Origin: Holosporales bacterium
Lineage (GTDB): Bacteria; Pseudomonadota; Alphaproteobacteria; RUG11792
Assembly: GCA_031262205.1 (NCBI GenBank)
Contig: JAISID010000088.1
Location: forward strand, 1-5,282
Length of the DNA: 5,282 nucleotides
Direction of reading: 5' to 3'
This document shows positions 4,592 through 5,282 of the stretch, one piece after another. Both the position numbers and the translations under genes were made by a program. The notes below the pieces were generated by a model. The model was not told the DNA's origin. It saw nothing but the letters and a program-made list of their open reading frames with translations, and searched no databases. Every line of letters starts with the position of its first letter. The first letter of the stretch is position 1.

Positions 4592-5000
4592 TCTCGATTT
4601 CGCTGAAGAAAAATTTTATTTCTGCGGCGGCGGTTTCTGAAGCGTCAGAGCCGTGAACTGAATTCTCCGTAGTGGAAATTGCAAATTCCTTTCTTATAGT
4701 TCCCGCATCTGCATTGTATGGATTCGTAGCTCCCATAAGAGTTCTGTAATTAGAAATAGCATTTTCTTTTTCCAAAACTTGAACTACGATAGGAGCCGAA
4801 CTCATAAACTTGCAAAGGTCGTTGTAAAACGGCTTGTCTTTATGAACTTCGTAAAACTTCTTCGCTTGTTCTAAAGTCATCCTCGTTTTTTTTTGCGCGA
4901 TAATTCTAAAACCTGCGGACTCAATCATGCTGTTAATTTTTCCTGTGAGGTTTCGATTAGTAGCGTCGGGTTTTATCATAGAAAACGTTCTTTCAACCAT
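4581..5000 (-). CDS. ndk: Nucleoside diphosphate kinase
   Basis: NDK passes the gamma phosphate of ATP to nucleoside diphosphates through a phospho-histidine, balancing NTP and dNTP pools in the cytoplasm. The 139 residues are the standard length (about 140). It starts MVERTFSMIKPDA with the conserved Lys10. The catalytic block NSVHGSDASETA carries the active His116, with Asn113 and Arg103 nearby; the position after HGSD is Ala rather than Ser, a replacement I believe is common in alphaproteobacteria. The ATG (4998-5000) has AAGAGAG about five bases upstream. It is the first gene of a two-gene unit with the phosphatidyltransferase, whose start overlaps its stop region. A run of nine A in the coding strand (complement of 4886-4894) encodes Gln-Lys-Lys-Thr at residues 36-39. 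Confidence 0.97.
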   Translation of the reverse strand: MVERTFSMIKPDATNRNLTGKINSMIESAGFRIIAQKKTRMTLEQAKKFYEVHKDKPFYNDLCKFMSSAPIVVQVLEKENAISNYRTLMGATNPYNADAGTIRKEFAISTTENSVHGSDASETAAAEIKFFFSEIEIVG

Positions 5001-5032
5001 GTTTCTCTCTTAAATATTGTTTTCTAAGCTGA

Positions 5033-5061
5033 AATATAGCATATTTTTTTTATCCTGACAA
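5033..5061 (-). promoter_or_regulatory. Promoter of ndk
   Basis: On the minus strand -35 TTGTCA (5056-5061, five of six) is followed by exactly 17 bases and -10 TATATT (5033-5038, five of six) preceded by TGC, an extended -10. The spacer holds a run of eight A. Transcription should begin near 5026, giving a leader of about 26 bases that contains the ndk Shine-Dalgarno. Confidence 0.75.
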
Positions 5062-5092
5062 TCGCCAAAACATGTCCGCATAAACGATATTA

Positions 5093-5135
5093 TGGAAACT
5101 AATGGCTATAAGTTTAGGATAAGCCATAATTTCCA
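5093..5135. repeat. Two-part hairpin upstream of the right-edge gene
   Basis: TGGAAA (5093-5098) pairs with TTTCCA (5130-5135), and ATGGCT (5102-5107) with AGCCAT (5122-5127), separated by a small internal loop (3 and 2 bases). The apical loop is 14 bases. It lies between the ndk promoter and the possible promoter at the right edge. No T-run follows on either strand, so it is not a typical terminator. It might be an operator-like dyad or the end of a decayed element. Confidence 0.5.
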
Positions 5136-5199
5136 ACAAGTATGCGTAAGTATATGTAAAATCAAAAAAAAAAAAGATGAAAATACGAGCGGAAGAGAG

Positions 5200-5205
5200 T
5201 ATAAT
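5200..5205 (+). promoter_or_regulatory. -10 box upstream of the right-edge start codon, with A12 tract
   Basis: TATAAT at 5200-5205 is a perfect -10 box about 50 bases before the ATG at 5257. No good -35 is seen at 16-18 bases; the best is TGAAAA at 5178-5183. A run of 12 A (5164-5175) lies just upstream of that position, where it could act as an UP-like A-tract. Confidence 0.4.
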
Positions 5206-5256
5206 GATAAAAAGAAACAATGAATAATTTAGTAAAATTAGAATAGGGAAAGAACA

Positions 5257-5282
5257 ATGAGAAATAAGATAGGGATTAGCAT
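5257..5282 (+). CDS. Possible 5' end of a gene cut by the window edge
   Basis: ATG at 5257-5259 follows AGGGAA (5245-5250) by six bases, a good Shine-Dalgarno arrangement, and lies downstream of a perfect -10 box. The eight complete codons give MRNKIGIS, a basic start that would fit a signal peptide, as in the outer-membrane protein of this window, but is too short to identify. Confidence 0.4.

Noticed and set aside
4419..4640. 73-codon + strand frame across the ndk/phosphatidyltransferase junction
   Set aside because: Shadow of two conserved genes on the other strand.

Overview
The window reads as part of a reduced, AT-leaning alphaproteobacterial genome, probably an intracellular or host-associated lineage of the Rickettsiales/Holosporales kind. 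This is inferred from the protein sequences (SecB present, alphaproteobacterial style of L28, NDK and RlmB), the low GC, the sparse coding with decayed stretches, and a surface protein of no family I recognise. I cannot name the genus.

Layout. At the left edge about 80 bases are open on both strands without a clear owner. They are followed on the + strand by rlmB (23S rRNA 2'-O-ribose methyltransferase, TTG start). From 810 to 1325 there is no convincing gene, but there are several inverted repeats, the best being a 74-bp imperfect palindrome at 917-990, and a T8 run at the end. On the - strand at 1326-1751 lies a very AT-rich gene for a 141-residue membrane-anchored protein of unknown function. 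Its start overlaps by ATGA the end of a broken reading frame (about 1748-2040) that reads well only if one frameshift, and possibly one amber codon, are ignored. Next on the - strand are secB and, upstream of it, rpmB (ribosomal protein L28), transcribed together from a near-consensus promoter at 2924-2952.

Divergent from rpmB on the + strand is a 289-residue predicted outer-membrane beta-barrel protein (3036-3905). Its likely promoter has a run of 14 T in the -35/-10 spacer, an arrangement typical of phase-variable surface proteins. A 13-bp bidirectional terminator and then a second, pgsA-side terminator close off two convergent units. The second unit, on the - strand, is ndk followed by an overlapping CDP-alcohol phosphatidyltransferase gene, driven by a strong promoter at 5033-5061. 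At the right edge a perfect -10 box, a Shine-Dalgarno site and an ATG suggest the first codons of a further + strand gene.

Functionally the conserved genes are housekeeping: ribosome maturation (rlmB), ribosome structure (rpmB), protein export (secB), nucleotide balance (ndk) and phospholipid synthesis. I see no CRISPR array, tRNA, rRNA, transposase or recognisable defence system. The items most worth following are the homopolymer in the outer-membrane protein promoter, the broken gene coupled to an AT-rich membrane gene, and the palindromic element downstream of rlmB.
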